From positions 1-37,863 of the forward strand of contig QKDC01000175.1 in NCBI GenBank assembly GCA_003246755.1: 37,863 bases of DNA, in the 5' to 3' direction. The position numbers and the translations under genes are program-made. The DNA is from Gemmatimonadota bacterium. GTDB lineage: Bacteria; Gemmatimonadota; Gemmatimonadetes; Gemmatimonadales; GWC2-71-9. The notes under the pieces are model-generated. The model was not told where the DNA came from and did no database searches. It worked only from the letters and a program-made list of their open reading frames with translations. Positions 16,622-25,910 of the stretch are shown here, piece after piece. Within the stretch, counting starts at the first letter, position 1; every line of letters starts with the position of its first letter.

Positions 16622-19044
16622 GGGACGAGGTTGGCGGGCCGATGCCGCAGCACGAAGAGCCCCTCCCGCATGCTCGACACCAGAATGGTGCCGCTCTTGA
16701 AGAACGGGTAGTTGCTCCAGGAGCCTGCAAAGCCAGGGGTGTTCCCACCCATGGGAACGGTGTCGAAGTACCCCACTTCCTTGGGGTTGGCCGGGTCAGC
16801 GATATCGATGATCCGGAGACCGCTCACGTAGTTGGACTGGTACATGAGGTTGCCACGGACATAGAGGTTGTGATCCGAGGACGAGGTCGTGCCCAAGAAC
16901 TCCGTGAGCAGTACGGGCTCCTCGAGCACTCGGACGTCCCACACCAACGTCCGCGTCTTGGGAGTGGTTCCGGCGATCTCGTCCAACTCGTCGTTGAGAT
17001 AGAAGTACTGATGATCGTCACTGAGCCACCCCTGGTGGCTGTACCCCACATTGGGATAGGCAGCTGAGGCAATCGGTGTGGGTGCCGACTTGTCGGTCAC
17101 GTCCGCAATACCGACGGCCGTCTCCGAAGCGTTGAAACACACCTCATGGCCCGCGTACTTGGCGTCCGGGCCATGATAGATGACACACTGTCCGTCATGG
17201 GTGTAGCCGGTGCGGGCGTTGCCGGTAGCCGGATCGCCGAAGCATCCGGCGAACGTGGGATGGACCGGATCGCGAATGTCGATCATGTGAAGGGCCCCAC
17301 CACAGGTCTCGCCACCCGCGGAGTTCCCCACGGTGTAGGCAAACCCCGACTCCTCATTGATGACGATGTTGTGCGCGCTCGCGATGCCGCCGTAGTGCGC
17401 CGTCTCCGTGAAGGTCTGTGGACGGTTGGTCACGTTACGGAGTTGGGTGAGGTCGAACACCTGCATGCCGTGCGGGCCGGCGCCGTCGCTCACGATGAAG
17501 GCGTGGTTCTTGTAGGTCTTGATGTCGCGCCAGAGGTTCGGTTGCGCCCCTTCGTGGAAGGGGAGCTCACCCAGGTACACGGGATTGGAAGGATCGGTGA
17601 CGTCGACGAATGTGGTGCCGTCCATCCGGCCCACGATAGCGTACTCCCGGTCGGTATCGGGATCGGTCCAGCCCCAGAGGTCGTTGACCATGATACCCCG
17701 ACGCGCACCCAGGTCGGCATTGGGAACGTAGGCAAGCAGGCTCACGTCCTGGCAGTCGAACCCGCCGACCTTCCCGTTGGTGCATGCCACTTCCTCGCCC
17801 GTCATCGCCGCAACCGCCGTCGGCGACGCGACCACCGTGGGACCAGCGGTCCACTCACCCGATGCCGCATCACGCTGGTAGGTGTAGCCGGTGCCTTCGA
17901 AGAAATCGGCCATCGGACCACCCACCACCGCGAGGTCAGAGCCCAGGCCGATCGAACTTCCGAACATGCCACCCAAGCCGAGTGACGATGCCGTGAGTTG
18001 CTGCTTCTCCGACCATCCTTCCGTGCCGCGATCGAAGGTGTAAACCGCGCCCGCTCCACCCCGAAGAATCGGTGCTCCGACAAACATGCGATCGCCGGCG
18101 ACGCCGAAGGTGAAGCCAAAGGCCTGTTGCCCGGTCGTCGAAGCCGCCTGAATCTTCTGCTTGACCGACCACGCTTCGCCGCTTTGAGCGAACTCGTACA
18201 CCACTCCTCGCCCCCGATTGGCGAGCGGGGATGAGACGTACGCTGCATTGCCGACCAAGTGCACGGCATAGCCGTAGGCCATGACGGTATCGGTCCCGAC
18301 GCCGAGCGTGGCCGCCTGATGCCACGCGCCGCCGTCGCCCCGCTCGTAGATCGCTGCGGATCCGGTTTTGAAGCCGGGTGGTCCACCGCCGAACCCACCG
18401 AGCGGGATTCTCCCGGGTGCGCCGATGAGGGCTCTGGTTCCATCGAGAGAGAGGGCGGACCCGAGGCGAACGCCGGCCTCCGTGCCTGAGGCAACGACGG
18501 CGGGAGTGTCGGAGCCTCTGCTGATGGCGTAGACCTTCCCCTTGGCGGAGTCGCTCCCCGGGGCCGCAATGAGTATCGCGTTGCCCCCGATCCCCACCGC
18601 CGCGCCGAACTCGTCACCCTCCGCCGGGTTGGGGGAGACGAATCGCCTCACCTGCGACCACCGACCGTCGTCAGCCTTCATGAACACGTAGGCCGCTCCA
18701 CCCGTGCCGTGCGATGGGGCTCCCACGACCATGAGGCTCCCCCGAACGGCGATCGCCGACCCGAATCCATCTGCCAACTCCGTATCATCACCGGTGACCG
18801 AGGCAACCTCGGTCCACGACCCGTCGGTGCCTCGCTGGAAGATGTGCACGGTCCCCTTCTGATTCGGGGGCAGTGGGAAGGCCGGCACGGTGCCCGGGTG
18901 ACCGACATACAGGTAATCGTCTGCCAGGACGATGGCAGCACCGAAGCCGGTCAAGGCATCGGGAAACTCCGCCACCCGAGTCTGCGCAGGCAGTGTGGTG
19001 GATGTGAGAACGGCTGTAAACAGGGCGACGGCAACGACTCGCAT
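16618..19044 (-). CDS. Choice-of-anchor B family protein with FG-GAP N-terminal propeller
   Basis: This is an 808-residue exported protein with a Sec signal peptide (MRVVAVALFTAVLTSTTLPAQ). The N-terminal half (about 25-400) is integrin-like FG-GAP repeats, seen as GFGAAIVLADDYLYVG, GFGSAIAVRGSLMVVGAP, GSALSLDGTRALIGAPG, AFGFTFGVAGDRMFVGAP and MFGSSIGLGSDLAVVGGP. The C-terminal half (about 430-800) matches the choice-of-anchor B domain with LVIVD-type repeats such as DVTDPSNPVYLGELP, MIDIRDPVHPTFAGCFGD and LRIIDIADPANPKEVGYFD. ATG 19044 starts the signal peptide; the frame opens at 19071. GAGAGAG precedes it. It is the first gene of the propeller operon. The family has no proven function; adhesion or surface assembly is plausible. 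Confidence 0.85.
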   Translation of the reverse strand: MRVVAVALFTAVLTSTTLPAQTRVAEFPDALTGFGAAIVLADDYLYVGHPGTVPAFPLPPNQKGTVHIFQRGTDGSWTEVASVTGDDTELADGFGSAIAVRGSLMVVGAPSHGTGGAAYVFMKADDGRWSQVRRFVSPNPAEGDEFGAAVGIGGNAILIAAPGSDSAKGKVYAISRGSDTPAVVASGTEAGVRLGSALSLDGTRALIGAPGRIPLGGFGGGPPGFKTGSAAIYERGDGGAWHQAATLGVGTDTVMAYGYAVHLVGNAAYVSSPLANRGRGVVYEFAQSGEAWSVKQKIQAASTTGQQAFGFTFGVAGDRMFVGAPILRGGAGAVYTFDRGTEGWSEKQQLTASSLGLGGMFGSSIGLGSDLAVVGGPMADFFEGTGYTYQRDAASGEWTAGPTVVASPTAVAAMTGEEVACTNGKVGGFDCQDVSLLAYVPNADLGARRGIMVNDLWGWTDPDTDREYAIVGRMDGTTFVDVTDPSNPVYLGELPFHEGAQPNLWRDIKTYKNHAFIVSDGAGPHGMQVFDLTQLRNVTNRPQTFTETAHYGGIASAHNIVINEESGFAYTVGNSAGGETCGGALHMIDIRDPVHPTFAGCFGDPATGNARTGYTHDGQCVIYHGPDAKYAGHEVCFNASETAVGIADVTDKSAPTPIASAAYPNVGYSHQGWLSDDHQYFYLNDELDEIAGTTPKTRTLVWDVRVLEEPVLLTEFLGTTSSSDHNLYVRGNLMYQSNYVSGLRIIDIADPANPKEVGYFDTVPMGGNTPGFAGSWSNYPFFKSGTILVSSMREGLFVLRHRPANLVP

Positions 19045-19334
19045 GGTCTCTCTCGGTTTGGGGATCACCACTCCCGACGACCTGGGATGGGGCCCGGTTT
19101 CAGGGGATTGGAAGCAGGGAAAATAGCACGGAATGGGCGGGGACGGGCTGGGAGGTATCGGTGGCGCGCTCTGGCAAGATCGCTAGCGGAGGGGCATGGG
19201 CTGGTGCGGAGTGGTGTTGGTTCAAGCCACAGCGCCGGATACCAGCCAAACGGGCACAGGCGTCGAACCGTCAGCCGCGAGCGCGACCCTGGTGCCTCTC
19301 AGCCTTGAGACACGGTGCCCCTCCGCCACACCAT
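19045..19334. other. Intergenic region before the propeller operon
   Basis: This is a 290-base gap between two minus-strand genes. It holds the hairpin at 19292-19313 and, on the minus strand, a TATTTT sequence near 19120 that might be a -10 box for the propeller operon but lacks a good -35. Superficially tRNA-like fragments did not fold into a tRNA. No small reading frame with a convincing start was found. Confidence 0.4.
19292..19313 (-). terminator. Stem-loop after the O-methyltransferase gene
   Basis: On the plus strand, TCTCA (19297-19301) pairs with TGAGA (19306-19310) around GCCT, and GTG (19292-19294) pairs with CAC (19311-19313) across a two-base bulge. GGTGCC flanks the stem on both sides as a direct repeat. 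It lies about 20 bases beyond the minus-strand stop codon. There is no T tract, so terminator function is uncertain. Confidence 0.35.
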
Positions 19335-19997
19335 CTACCGCTTCAGAGCCAGCGTCAGCCCATCCGCCATCGGCAACAAACTCAGATCGACCCGATCGTC
19401 GCCGTGAACCAGCTCATTGAGGGCGCGAATCGCATCGACGTTGGAATTGCTGATCGAGGGGTCGGCCACTTCCCCTTCCCACAACACGTTGTCGATCGCC
19501 ATCAGCCCACCGGGCCGCAGCAACGCCAGCACCCGCTCGTAATAGGCGACGTAATTCTCTTTGTCCGCATCAATGAAGCCGAAATCGAAGCTGTTCGCCT
19601 CACCGGCACCGAGCAGATCGTCGAGTGTTTCGAGGGCCGGAGCCAAGCGCAGATCGATCTTGTGGTCGACACCGGCCTCCTTCCAATACCGCTTGGCAAT
19701 CGCGGTGTATTCCTCGCTCACATCACAGGCGATGACCCGACCATCGGCGGGGAGCGCCAACGCCACGACCGCCGAGCTGTAACCGGTGAAAACACCGACC
19801 TCGATCGTCTTGCGCGCGCGTAGCAGGCGCACCAGGAGGGCCATGAACTGACCCTGCTCGGGTGCGATCTGCATCCGGCCCATCTCGTGGCTCGCCGTTT
19901 CCTCACGGAGTCGCCCGAGGATCTCGGGCTCGCGGAGTGAGACGTCGAGCAGGTAGCGATAGAGCCGTTCATCGAGTCCATTGGTTTGTCTCGCCAT
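19335..19997 (-). CDS. SAM-dependent O-methyltransferase, caffeoyl-CoA OMT family
   Basis: This is a 220-residue cytoplasmic class I methyltransferase that transfers a methyl group from S-adenosylmethionine to a catechol-like hydroxyl. The SAM-binding region reads IEVGVFTGYSSAVVALAL, followed by ACDVSEEY for the ribose-binding acid. FGFIDADKENY is the metal-binding DADK motif of the family, and LLRPGGLMAIDNVLW carries the conserved DN metal ligand pair. The frame is open to 20207 without homology; ATG 19997 matches the usual family N-terminus. The Shine-Dalgarno is weak. It is divergent from the PadR gene. The substrate is unknown; bacterial homologues act on catechols and some flavonoids. 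Confidence 0.9.
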   Translation of the reverse strand: MARQTNGLDERLYRYLLDVSLREPEILGRLREETASHEMGRMQIAPEQGQFMALLVRLLRARKTIEVGVFTGYSSAVVALALPADGRVIACDVSEEYTAIAKRYWKEAGVDHKIDLRLAPALETLDDLLGAGEANSFDFGFIDADKENYVAYYERVLALLRPGGLMAIDNVLWEGEVADPSISNSNVDAIRALNELVHGDDRVDLSLLPMADGLTLALKR

Positions 19998-20054
19998 GGT
20001 GCGCCAAAGATGGGCCAGACCACCGCGATCCGGGAGAGGGCGGCGAGGAGGTGC

Positions 20055-20083
20055 TTGACCACAGGAAGTTGCCGAATCAGATT
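20055..20083 (+). promoter_or_regulatory. Candidate promoter of padR-ADOP operon
   Basis: TTGACC (20055-20060), the same -35 sequence as in the tRNA promoter, is followed by a 17-base spacer and CAGATT (20078-20083). A start near 20090 leaves room for the GGGGAG Shine-Dalgarno at about 20099. A dyad typical of PadR operators was not found. Confidence 0.5.
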
Positions 20084-20110
20084 CCCCACACCTGGTAAGG
20101 GGAGAGAGTC

Positions 20111-20443
20111 GTGAGTCGCAAGCCAATGGATCTGCTGCAGGGAACACTCGATGTCCTCGTGCTTCGCACCCTGGCCTGGGGACCCATGCACGGGTACGCC
20201 GTGTCACGCTGGATCCGGGAACGGACCGACGGCACGCTCGACATCGAGGACGCCGCCCTCTACAAGGCCCTGCATCGCCTCGAACGGGCCGGGTGCGTCG
20301 AGGCCCAATGGGGGCTCTCGGAAAACAATCGACGGGCCCGGTTTTACGAACTCACTCCCAAGGGTCGGAAACAGTTCCGGGTCGAAGAGTCGGTGTGGCG
20401 TGCCTACGCCGCGGCGGTGTTCCAGGTGCTGGAGGCGACATGA
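20111..20443 (+). CDS. PadR-family transcriptional regulator
   Basis: This is a 110-residue winged-helix repressor. The N-terminal DLLQGTLDVLVLRTLAWGPMHGYAVSRWI, split here by helices one and two, and the later ALYKALHRLERAGCVEAQWG wing are diagnostic of PadR. The start is GTG 20111 with GGGGAGAG about seven bases upstream. Its stop overlaps the permease ATG by four bases (ATGA), so the two are coupled. In Acidobacteriota and Gemmatimonadota this PadR type regularly precedes an ADOP permease and probably represses it in response to a small molecule. The C-terminus is short, typical of the PadR-s2 group. Confidence 0.95.
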   Translation: MSRKPMDLLQGTLDVLVLRTLAWGPMHGYAVSRWIRERTDGTLDIEDAALYKALHRLERAGCVEAQWGLSENNRRARFYELTPKGRKQFRVEESVWRAYAAAVFQVLEAT

Positions 20444-23094
20444 TGCGTCGGCTCTTTCAGTTTCATCACCGCTCGGCCCGGCAAATCGGTCACGACGTGG
20501 ATCATGAAGTGAGCTTCCACCTCGAAATGCGGACCAAGGAGTTGATCGAACAAGGGATCTCCCCAGCCGATGCCCGGGCTCAGGCACGGCGCGAATTCGG
20601 CGACGTGTTGGCCGCTCGGCAAGTGCTCGTCGGCATCGATCGCCGCACCGAAGCCGACCAGCGCAGGAGAGATCTCCTGGCCGACCTCAAAGACGACCTT
20701 TTGTTCGCACTCCGGCAACTCCGTTCCGCGCCGGCCTTCACCATCGCCGCGTTGTTGACACTCACGCTCGGTATCGGTGCCAATACGGCGATCTTCTCGG
20801 TCGTGCACGGGGTCCTGATGCGACCGCTGCCGTTCCCCGAACCCGAGCAGTTGGTGAAGGTCTGGTCGGCCAACGTGGAGGCCAACAACCTTCGCGCACC
20901 CGTCTCGGCCGTGGATCTCGACGACTGGCGCGCGCAACGTCAGGTGATCGAGGACATCGGTGGGTATTGGTACGCCGACGGATCGAGCGGGACCGACTTG
21001 ACGGGATTGGGGGAACCCCGGCGCTTGTCCGCGGCCTTCATCAGCCCCGGCTTCTTTCCAACGCTCAAGGTGCCGGCGCGCCACGGGCGTCTTCCCCGTG
21101 AGGAGGAGATGGTTCGTGGGGGTCCCGACCGGGTTGTGGTCTTGTCCTACGGGTTCTGGCTCCGGCAATTCGGAGGAGCGGAATCCGCCGTCGGTTCCAC
21201 CGTGACTCTCGGTGACCAGCCCTATCAGGTCCTCGGTGTCATGCCCGCCGAGTTTGGGTTCCCCTCCGACCGGGTGGACGTCTTCATCCCCTTCTCGACG
21301 ATACCCGATGAATCGATCCCGAGAATCCGTCCCGTCCGCATCATGGACGTGGTGGCTCGGATGGCTCCAGGTGTCACCGTCGGGCAGGCGCAGCAGGAGA
21401 TGACCCTCATCACCCGCAGACTCTCCGAGGAGTACTCGCAGGACGCCTCCTGGGGGGCCGCGACGGTGGTCCCTCTCCGGGACGCCCTCACCGGGCAAGT
21501 GCGGGCCGGACTCCTGGTGCTCCTGGGTGCGGTGGCGGTTGTGCTGTTGATGGGCTGTGTGAATGTCGCCAGCCTGCTGCTGGCCCGCGGCGCATCGCGG
21601 CAACGTGAACTCGCCATTCGGGCCTCGATGGGTGCGACGCGGGGACGAATCGTGCGCCAGCTCATGACCGAGAGTCTCGTCCTCTCCCTGGTGGGAGGGG
21701 CCCTCGGGCTGCTGGTCGCGATGTGGGGGACGCAGTTCCTGCTCACCCTCGCGGCCGGTCAACTCCCACGAACGTCCGATATCCGTCTCGACGGTACCGT
21801 GCTTCTCTTCGCGCTCCTGGTCTCACTCGTGACGGGGTTCGTGTTTGGTCTGGTCCCGGCACTCCGGGCGTCCGATCCCAACCTCCAGGGCGCGCTCCGC
21901 GAGGGGGGCCACGGGTTGGTCGGTGGCGCGCATCGTCTTCGGGCAGGTCTGGTCGTGGCGGAAGTGGCCCTTGCCGCGATACTGGTGATCGGCGCCGGGC
22001 TGATGGTGAGGAGTTTCGTGTCCCTGCTCCGGGTCGACCCCGGCTTCCGACCCGATAACCTCCTCGCGATGTCGTTCACGCTGAGCACGAATCGCCACCC
22101 CGATGCCACGTACCGGGATGTCTATCAGGAGATCATCGAAACCGTCCGAGCCCTTCCAGGGGTGATTTCCGCTGGAGCGGCGAAAGACGCCCCATTCAAG
22201 GGAAGCGGTGAGCGAATCAACTTCCTCCCCCAGGGCATGGTGTTGGGAGACGAGGAGCAACGGCCGACGGCCGACGCCATTCATGTGAGTGCGGGGTACT
22301 TCCAGACCATCGGAACGCCGGTGATCACGGGTCGCGAGTTCACCACCGACGACCGGTTTGGCGAACCCTGGGTTCTGGTCGTCAACAAGGCACTCGCCGA
22401 GCGGTACTTCCCCGGGGAGGACGCCGTGGGCAAGACCCTGCGATTCGGTAATATCCCCGCCCAGATCGTCGGGGTCGTCGGGGACATCCGGCAACGTGCG
22501 ATGGAGGCGTCGGCCGAACCTGCCGTGTATATCCACAATCTTCAGAACAGCAGGGTCAAGATGACCCTCGTCGCGCGTACCCAAGGCGAGCCTCTCTCGC
22601 TGGTCCCCTTGGTACGTGATGCGATTTGGAGTATCGACCGGCAGCAGACCATCACTTCGATCTTCACCTTTGATCAGATCGTGCACGATGCGCTGGCCCG
22701 GCCGCGCCTGCTCACTGTCCTCCTCGGTGCGTTCGCCGCGATTGCCCTGACACTTGGTGCCCTCGGCATCTATGGTGTTCTCGCCTATCAAGTGAGCCAA
22801 CGAAAACAGGAAATCGGAGTGCGGATTGCACTCGGCGGGGGCACGAGCCAGGTGCTTCGCATGATCGTGGGACGAGGAGTCGGACTGGCCATCGCCGGGG
22901 TGGCGATCGGCTTGGGAGGGGCGCTCCTCCTCACCCGATTCCTGCAGAGCGTGCTCTATGGAGTGGCGCCGACCGATATCCTGACCTTTGCGGTGGTGGC
23001 GATCGTCCTCGTGGCCATCGCCGGTGTGGCGAGCTACATGCCGGCCCGGCGGGCGGCCAGGATCGACCCCGCCATCGCCTTGCGGTCGGACTAA
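20440..23094 (+). CDS. ADOP-family ABC-type permease (duplicated FtsX, MacB-like)
   Basis: This is an 884-residue membrane protein of the acidobacterial duplicated orphan permease type. The first about 90 residues form the permease prefix domain (HDVDHEVSFHLEMRTKELIEQ and ADARAQARREFGD). A MacB-like periplasmic core starts at LRSAPAFTIAALLTLTLGIG, and two FtsX membrane blocks follow, one around residues 360-480 and one at the C-terminus with QRKQEIGVRIALGGG. Such proteins resemble MacB without a fused ATPase and may work with an ATPase encoded elsewhere, in efflux or in envelope mechanotransmission. No ATPase gene is adjacent. The ATG at 20440 overlaps the PadR stop and has GGAGG nine bases before it. 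Confidence 0.93.
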   Translation: MMRRLFQFHHRSARQIGHDVDHEVSFHLEMRTKELIEQGISPADARAQARREFGDVLAARQVLVGIDRRTEADQRRRDLLADLKDDLLFALRQLRSAPAFTIAALLTLTLGIGANTAIFSVVHGVLMRPLPFPEPEQLVKVWSANVEANNLRAPVSAVDLDDWRAQRQVIEDIGGYWYADGSSGTDLTGLGEPRRLSAAFISPGFFPTLKVPARHGRLPREEEMVRGGPDRVVVLSYGFWLRQFGGAESAVGSTVTLGDQPYQVLGVMPAEFGFPSDRVDVFIPFSTIPDESIPRIRPVRIMDVVARMAPGVTVGQAQQEMTLITRRLSEEYSQDASWGAATVVPLRDALTGQVRAGLLVLLGAVAVVLLMGCVNVASLLLARGASRQRELAIRASMGATRGRIVRQLMTESLVLSLVGGALGLLVAMWGTQFLLTLAAGQLPRTSDIRLDGTVLLFALLVSLVTGFVFGLVPALRASDPNLQGALREGGHGLVGGAHRLRAGLVVAEVALAAILVIGAGLMVRSFVSLLRVDPGFRPDNLLAMSFTLSTNRHPDATYRDVYQEIIETVRALPGVISAGAAKDAPFKGSGERINFLPQGMVLGDEEQRPTADAIHVSAGYFQTIGTPVITGREFTTDDRFGEPWVLVVNKALAERYFPGEDAVGKTLRFGNIPAQIVGVVGDIRQRAMEASAEPAVYIHNLQNSRVKMTLVARTQGEPLSLVPLVRDAIWSIDRQQTITSIFTFDQIVHDALARPRLLTVLLGAFAAIALTLGALGIYGVLAYQVSQRKQEIGVRIALGGGTSQVLRMIVGRGVGLAIAGVAIGLGGALLLTRFLQSVLYGVAPTDILTFAVVAIVLVAIAGVASYMPARRAARIDPAIALRSD

Positions 23095-23143
23095 CCAGCC
23101 ACTGAGACCCGCTGTGGGGCACGCCCACGCGCGGCGGGCGGTA

Positions 23144-23171
23144 TTGCCCAATCCCCGGCACGAGACATATT
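23144..23171 (+). promoter_or_regulatory. Candidate promoter of the kinase gene
   Basis: TTGCCC (23144-23149), a 16-base spacer and CATATT (23166-23171) each match four of six consensus bases. The -10 ends seven bases before GTG 23179, leaving little or no leader, in keeping with the missing Shine-Dalgarno. Confidence 0.35.
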
Positions 23172-23178
23172 TGGACCC

Positions 23179-25725
23179 GTGACCGACGACATGCAAGCAC
23201 GACTGACCGAGTGGTTGAAGGACCGCTACGCCGTGGAGCGCGAGCTCGGGCGGGGCGGCATGGCCACGGTCTATCTCGCCACCGACATCAAGCACGACCG
23301 CAAAGTGGCCATCAAGGTCCTGCTTCCCGATCTCTCTGCCACCATCGGTGGCGAACGCTTCAGTCGAGAGATCAAGCTTGCCGGCAAGCTGCAGCATCCC
23401 CACATCCTGGGCATGTACGACTCCGGCGAGGCCGACGGCCTTCTCTATTACGTCATGCCGTTCGTGGAAGGGGAGGCGCTCCGCGACAAGCTCGATCGCG
23501 AGGGGCAGCTGACCATCGACGATGCGATCCAGATCATCCTCGAGGTGGCGGACGCGCTGGGGCATGCGCACAAGCAGGACATCATCCACCGGGACATCAA
23601 GCCGGAGAACGTGCTGCTCTCCGGAGGGCACGCGCTGGTCGCCGACTTCGGTATCGCCAGGGCGGTGACCGAGGGCACGGCACAGAAGCTCACGCAGACG
23701 GGGATGGCGGTGGGGACGCCGGTGTACATGGCGCCCGAGCAATCGGTGGGTGAGAAGGTGGGTCCACCCGCGGATATCTACAGTCTCGGCTGCATGCTCT
23801 ACGAAATGCTCGCGGGGGAGCCACCGTTCACCGCCAAGAACGCGATGGCGCTCATGGCCCGCCACGCCATGGAGGCGGTACCCAGCATCCGGATCGTCCG
23901 CAATACGGTTCCCGAGGAGGTGGAGGACACCATCTTCGCGGCGATGGCGAAGTCCCCGGCCGATCGGCTGCAGACCGCAGAGGAATTTGCGGAGATGTTG
24001 GGAATGCCCCTCGGGGCGACGGCGACGCGACGAGCCTCGATTCGGGCGACCGCTTCGCGCCGGGTGCCGACCATGGCCCACCGGACCATGGTGCTCGAGC
24101 AGCCGTGGTGGAAGAAGCCGTGGGCCATCGCGGCAGGGGCGCTGGTCATCGTTGGGGGAGCGTTGGCGACCTGGCAGTTCGGCTTCAGCGGGTCCGGTGC
24201 ACCCGTGGTAGGCGCGGACGGACTCGATCCCTCTCAGGTGGCCGTCCTCTACTTCGAAGATCAGAGCCGGGAACAGGACCTGGGGTTCCTGACCGATGGT
24301 GTCACCGAGGCACTGATTCAGCGTCTGGCCACCGTCCAGGGGCTGGGAGTGGTCTCCAAGGGCGGTGTGGAGGCCTGGCGGGGGGCCACGGTGGGGGACG
24401 ACAGCGTGGCTCGCGCACTCCGGGCCGGCACGATCGTTCGCGGCGCCATCGATCGGGATGGCCAGAATCTCCGAGTGAGCCTCAGACTGGTGGACGGGAA
24501 CAGCGGCGTCGATTTCGAACGGACGAGTTTCACGGAACCCGAGGCCGATCTGATTCAGATTCGCGATTCCGTCGCAATGACGGTGGCCAGTTTGATCCGG
24601 AATCGCTTGGGACAGGAAATTCGTCTCCGGGATCAGCAGCGGAGCACGTCGAGCGTGGAAGCCTGGTCGTTGGTGCAGCGAGCGGAACAGTTGAGGAAGA
24701 GCGGCGAAGCGGCGGCGGCAGTTGGGGACAGTGCGTCGAGGGTCCAGTTCGAACGCGACATGACCGCGGCCGACTCCATCCTCGCGCTGGCGGAGGGGCT
24801 CGACCCCTCGTGGGCGGAGCCGGTAGTGCTGCGCAGTCTCGTGGCCTACAAACGCTCGCGGCTCTCCGGCAGGGATCAGGTGGAGATCCAGCGGTGGGTC
24901 GACATCGGGCTTGGGCATGCCGATCGTGCTCTGGAGATGGACGGCACGAATGCGGATGCGCTCGAGCACCGCGGGAACCTCAAGTATTGGAGTTGGTTGA
25001 TCGGACTCGAACCCGATCCGGTGAAGGCGGCGGCACTCCTCGAGGAGGCCAAGACCGATCTGGAGCAGGCTACCGTCTATAACCCGGCCCAAGCCGGGGC
25101 GTGGGCGTCGCTTTCGCATCTCTACAACCAGACCGGGAGTGGCGTGGACGTGAACCTGGCGGCTCGGAGGGCTCTGGAGGCCGATGCCTTCCTCTCGGAC
25201 TCCGACGTGATTCTCAACCGGCTCTTCCTCTCGTCGTACGATCTCGAGCAACTCCCGGACGCCGCCCGGTGGTGCGACGAAGTACGACGCCGATTCCCCA
25301 CCTCGTTCAACGCGCCGAGGTGCGAACTCTACATGTTGACGACGCGGGCTCGCGAGCCCGATGTCGCTCGCGCGTGGCGCCTGGCCGATTCCGTGACTCA
25401 GATGTCACCGCGCCCTGCGTATTACGAGCTCAACTCCAATATGCTGGTGGCCGCAGTGCTGGCCCGTGCGGGTCTCACCGACAGCGCCGCGGCACTGGTC
25501 GAGGCCTCCAAGGGGGACGCGGAGATCAGTCCCACGCGAGATCTGAATCTCTTCGGGGCGTTCGTGTATCGGCTTCTCGGCGATACCGACAAGGCCGTGG
25601 ACATGCTCAAGGTGTACTTTGCCGCGAACGAGAGGTTTCGGGCCGCCTACGCCCAGGAACCCGGCTGGTGGTTCAGAGACATCGCCTCCGATCCCAAATA
25701 CCGCCAACTGGTTGGTGGCCCATAA
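23179..25725 (+). CDS. PknB-like Ser/Thr protein kinase with TolB-like and TPR sensor region
   Basis: This is an 848-residue transmembrane kinase. The N-terminal catalytic domain (about 15-285) has the Gly loop GRGGMATVY (24-32), ATP-binding K46, catalytic HRDIKPEN, and ADFGIARA followed by an activation loop ending GTPVYMAPEQ. All key residues are present, so it should be active. One membrane segment lies at about 315-334. The outer part begins with a TolB/FlgO-like stretch (VAVLYFEDQSREQDLGFLTDG, residues near 354) and continues as TPR-like helices to the C-terminus. This architecture is common in Gemmatimonadota and Acidobacteriota. The start is GTG 23179 or ATG 23191; neither has a Shine-Dalgarno. 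Its targets are unknown. Confidence 0.93.
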   Translation: MTDDMQARLTEWLKDRYAVERELGRGGMATVYLATDIKHDRKVAIKVLLPDLSATIGGERFSREIKLAGKLQHPHILGMYDSGEADGLLYYVMPFVEGEALRDKLDREGQLTIDDAIQIILEVADALGHAHKQDIIHRDIKPENVLLSGGHALVADFGIARAVTEGTAQKLTQTGMAVGTPVYMAPEQSVGEKVGPPADIYSLGCMLYEMLAGEPPFTAKNAMALMARHAMEAVPSIRIVRNTVPEEVEDTIFAAMAKSPADRLQTAEEFAEMLGMPLGATATRRASIRATASRRVPTMAHRTMVLEQPWWKKPWAIAAGALVIVGGALATWQFGFSGSGAPVVGADGLDPSQVAVLYFEDQSREQDLGFLTDGVTEALIQRLATVQGLGVVSKGGVEAWRGATVGDDSVARALRAGTIVRGAIDRDGQNLRVSLRLVDGNSGVDFERTSFTEPEADLIQIRDSVAMTVASLIRNRLGQEIRLRDQQRSTSSVEAWSLVQRAEQLRKSGEAAAAVGDSASRVQFERDMTAADSILALAEGLDPSWAEPVVLRSLVAYKRSRLSGRDQVEIQRWVDIGLGHADRALEMDGTNADALEHRGNLKYWSWLIGLEPDPVKAAALLEEAKTDLEQATVYNPAQAGAWASLSHLYNQTGSGVDVNLAARRALEADAFLSDSDVILNRLFLSSYDLEQLPDAARWCDEVRRRFPTSFNAPRCELYMLTTRAREPDVARAWRLADSVTQMSPRPAYYELNSNMLVAAVLARAGLTDSAAALVEASKGDAEISPTRDLNLFGAFVYRLLGDTDKAVDMLKVYFAANERFRAAYAQEPGWWFRDIASDPKYRQLVGGP

Positions 25726-25864
25726 TACAGCGGGTTCCAAATTGCGACCCCCAAGGTCGTAACTCGTTGTGCTGCAACCGCAACACTTGACTTTCTGCCC
25801 AATAATCTTACATCTATGTCTTGTACACTCCCTCCCGTCCGCCTGGGCTGGGGACGGCAGTGGG

Positions 25865-25893
25865 TTTGGGTTCGCAGGCGGCCACCGTATAAC
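25865..25893 (+). promoter_or_regulatory. Candidate promoter of the Ig-like lipoprotein gene
   Basis: TTTGGG (25865-25870), a 17-base spacer and TATAAC (25888-25893) precede an AGGA Shine-Dalgarno and the ATG at 25911. A second candidate, TTGACT at 25787 with TACATC at 25809, lies upstream. The 185-base gap from 25726 also holds a weak CGACC/GGTCG stem at 25745-25759 after the kinase stop. Confidence 0.4.
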
Positions 25894-25910
25894 AATAGAA
25901 ACAGGACATC

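Noticed and set aside
19240-19334. Minus-strand sequence resembling a class II tRNA or a TPP riboswitch (GGCTGAGA, GGTTCGA)
   Set aside because: Acceptor and T stems do not pair and position 33 is not T. The second half of the TPP consensus is absent. Only a simple stem-loop is supported.
21823-25251. Open frame of 1142 codons on the minus strand, antisense to the permease and kinase genes
   Set aside because: Its predicted protein is low-complexity (rich in Arg, Gly, His) and matches no fold, while the plus strand encodes two clearly recognisable proteins. Long antisense frames are expected in high-GC coding DNA.
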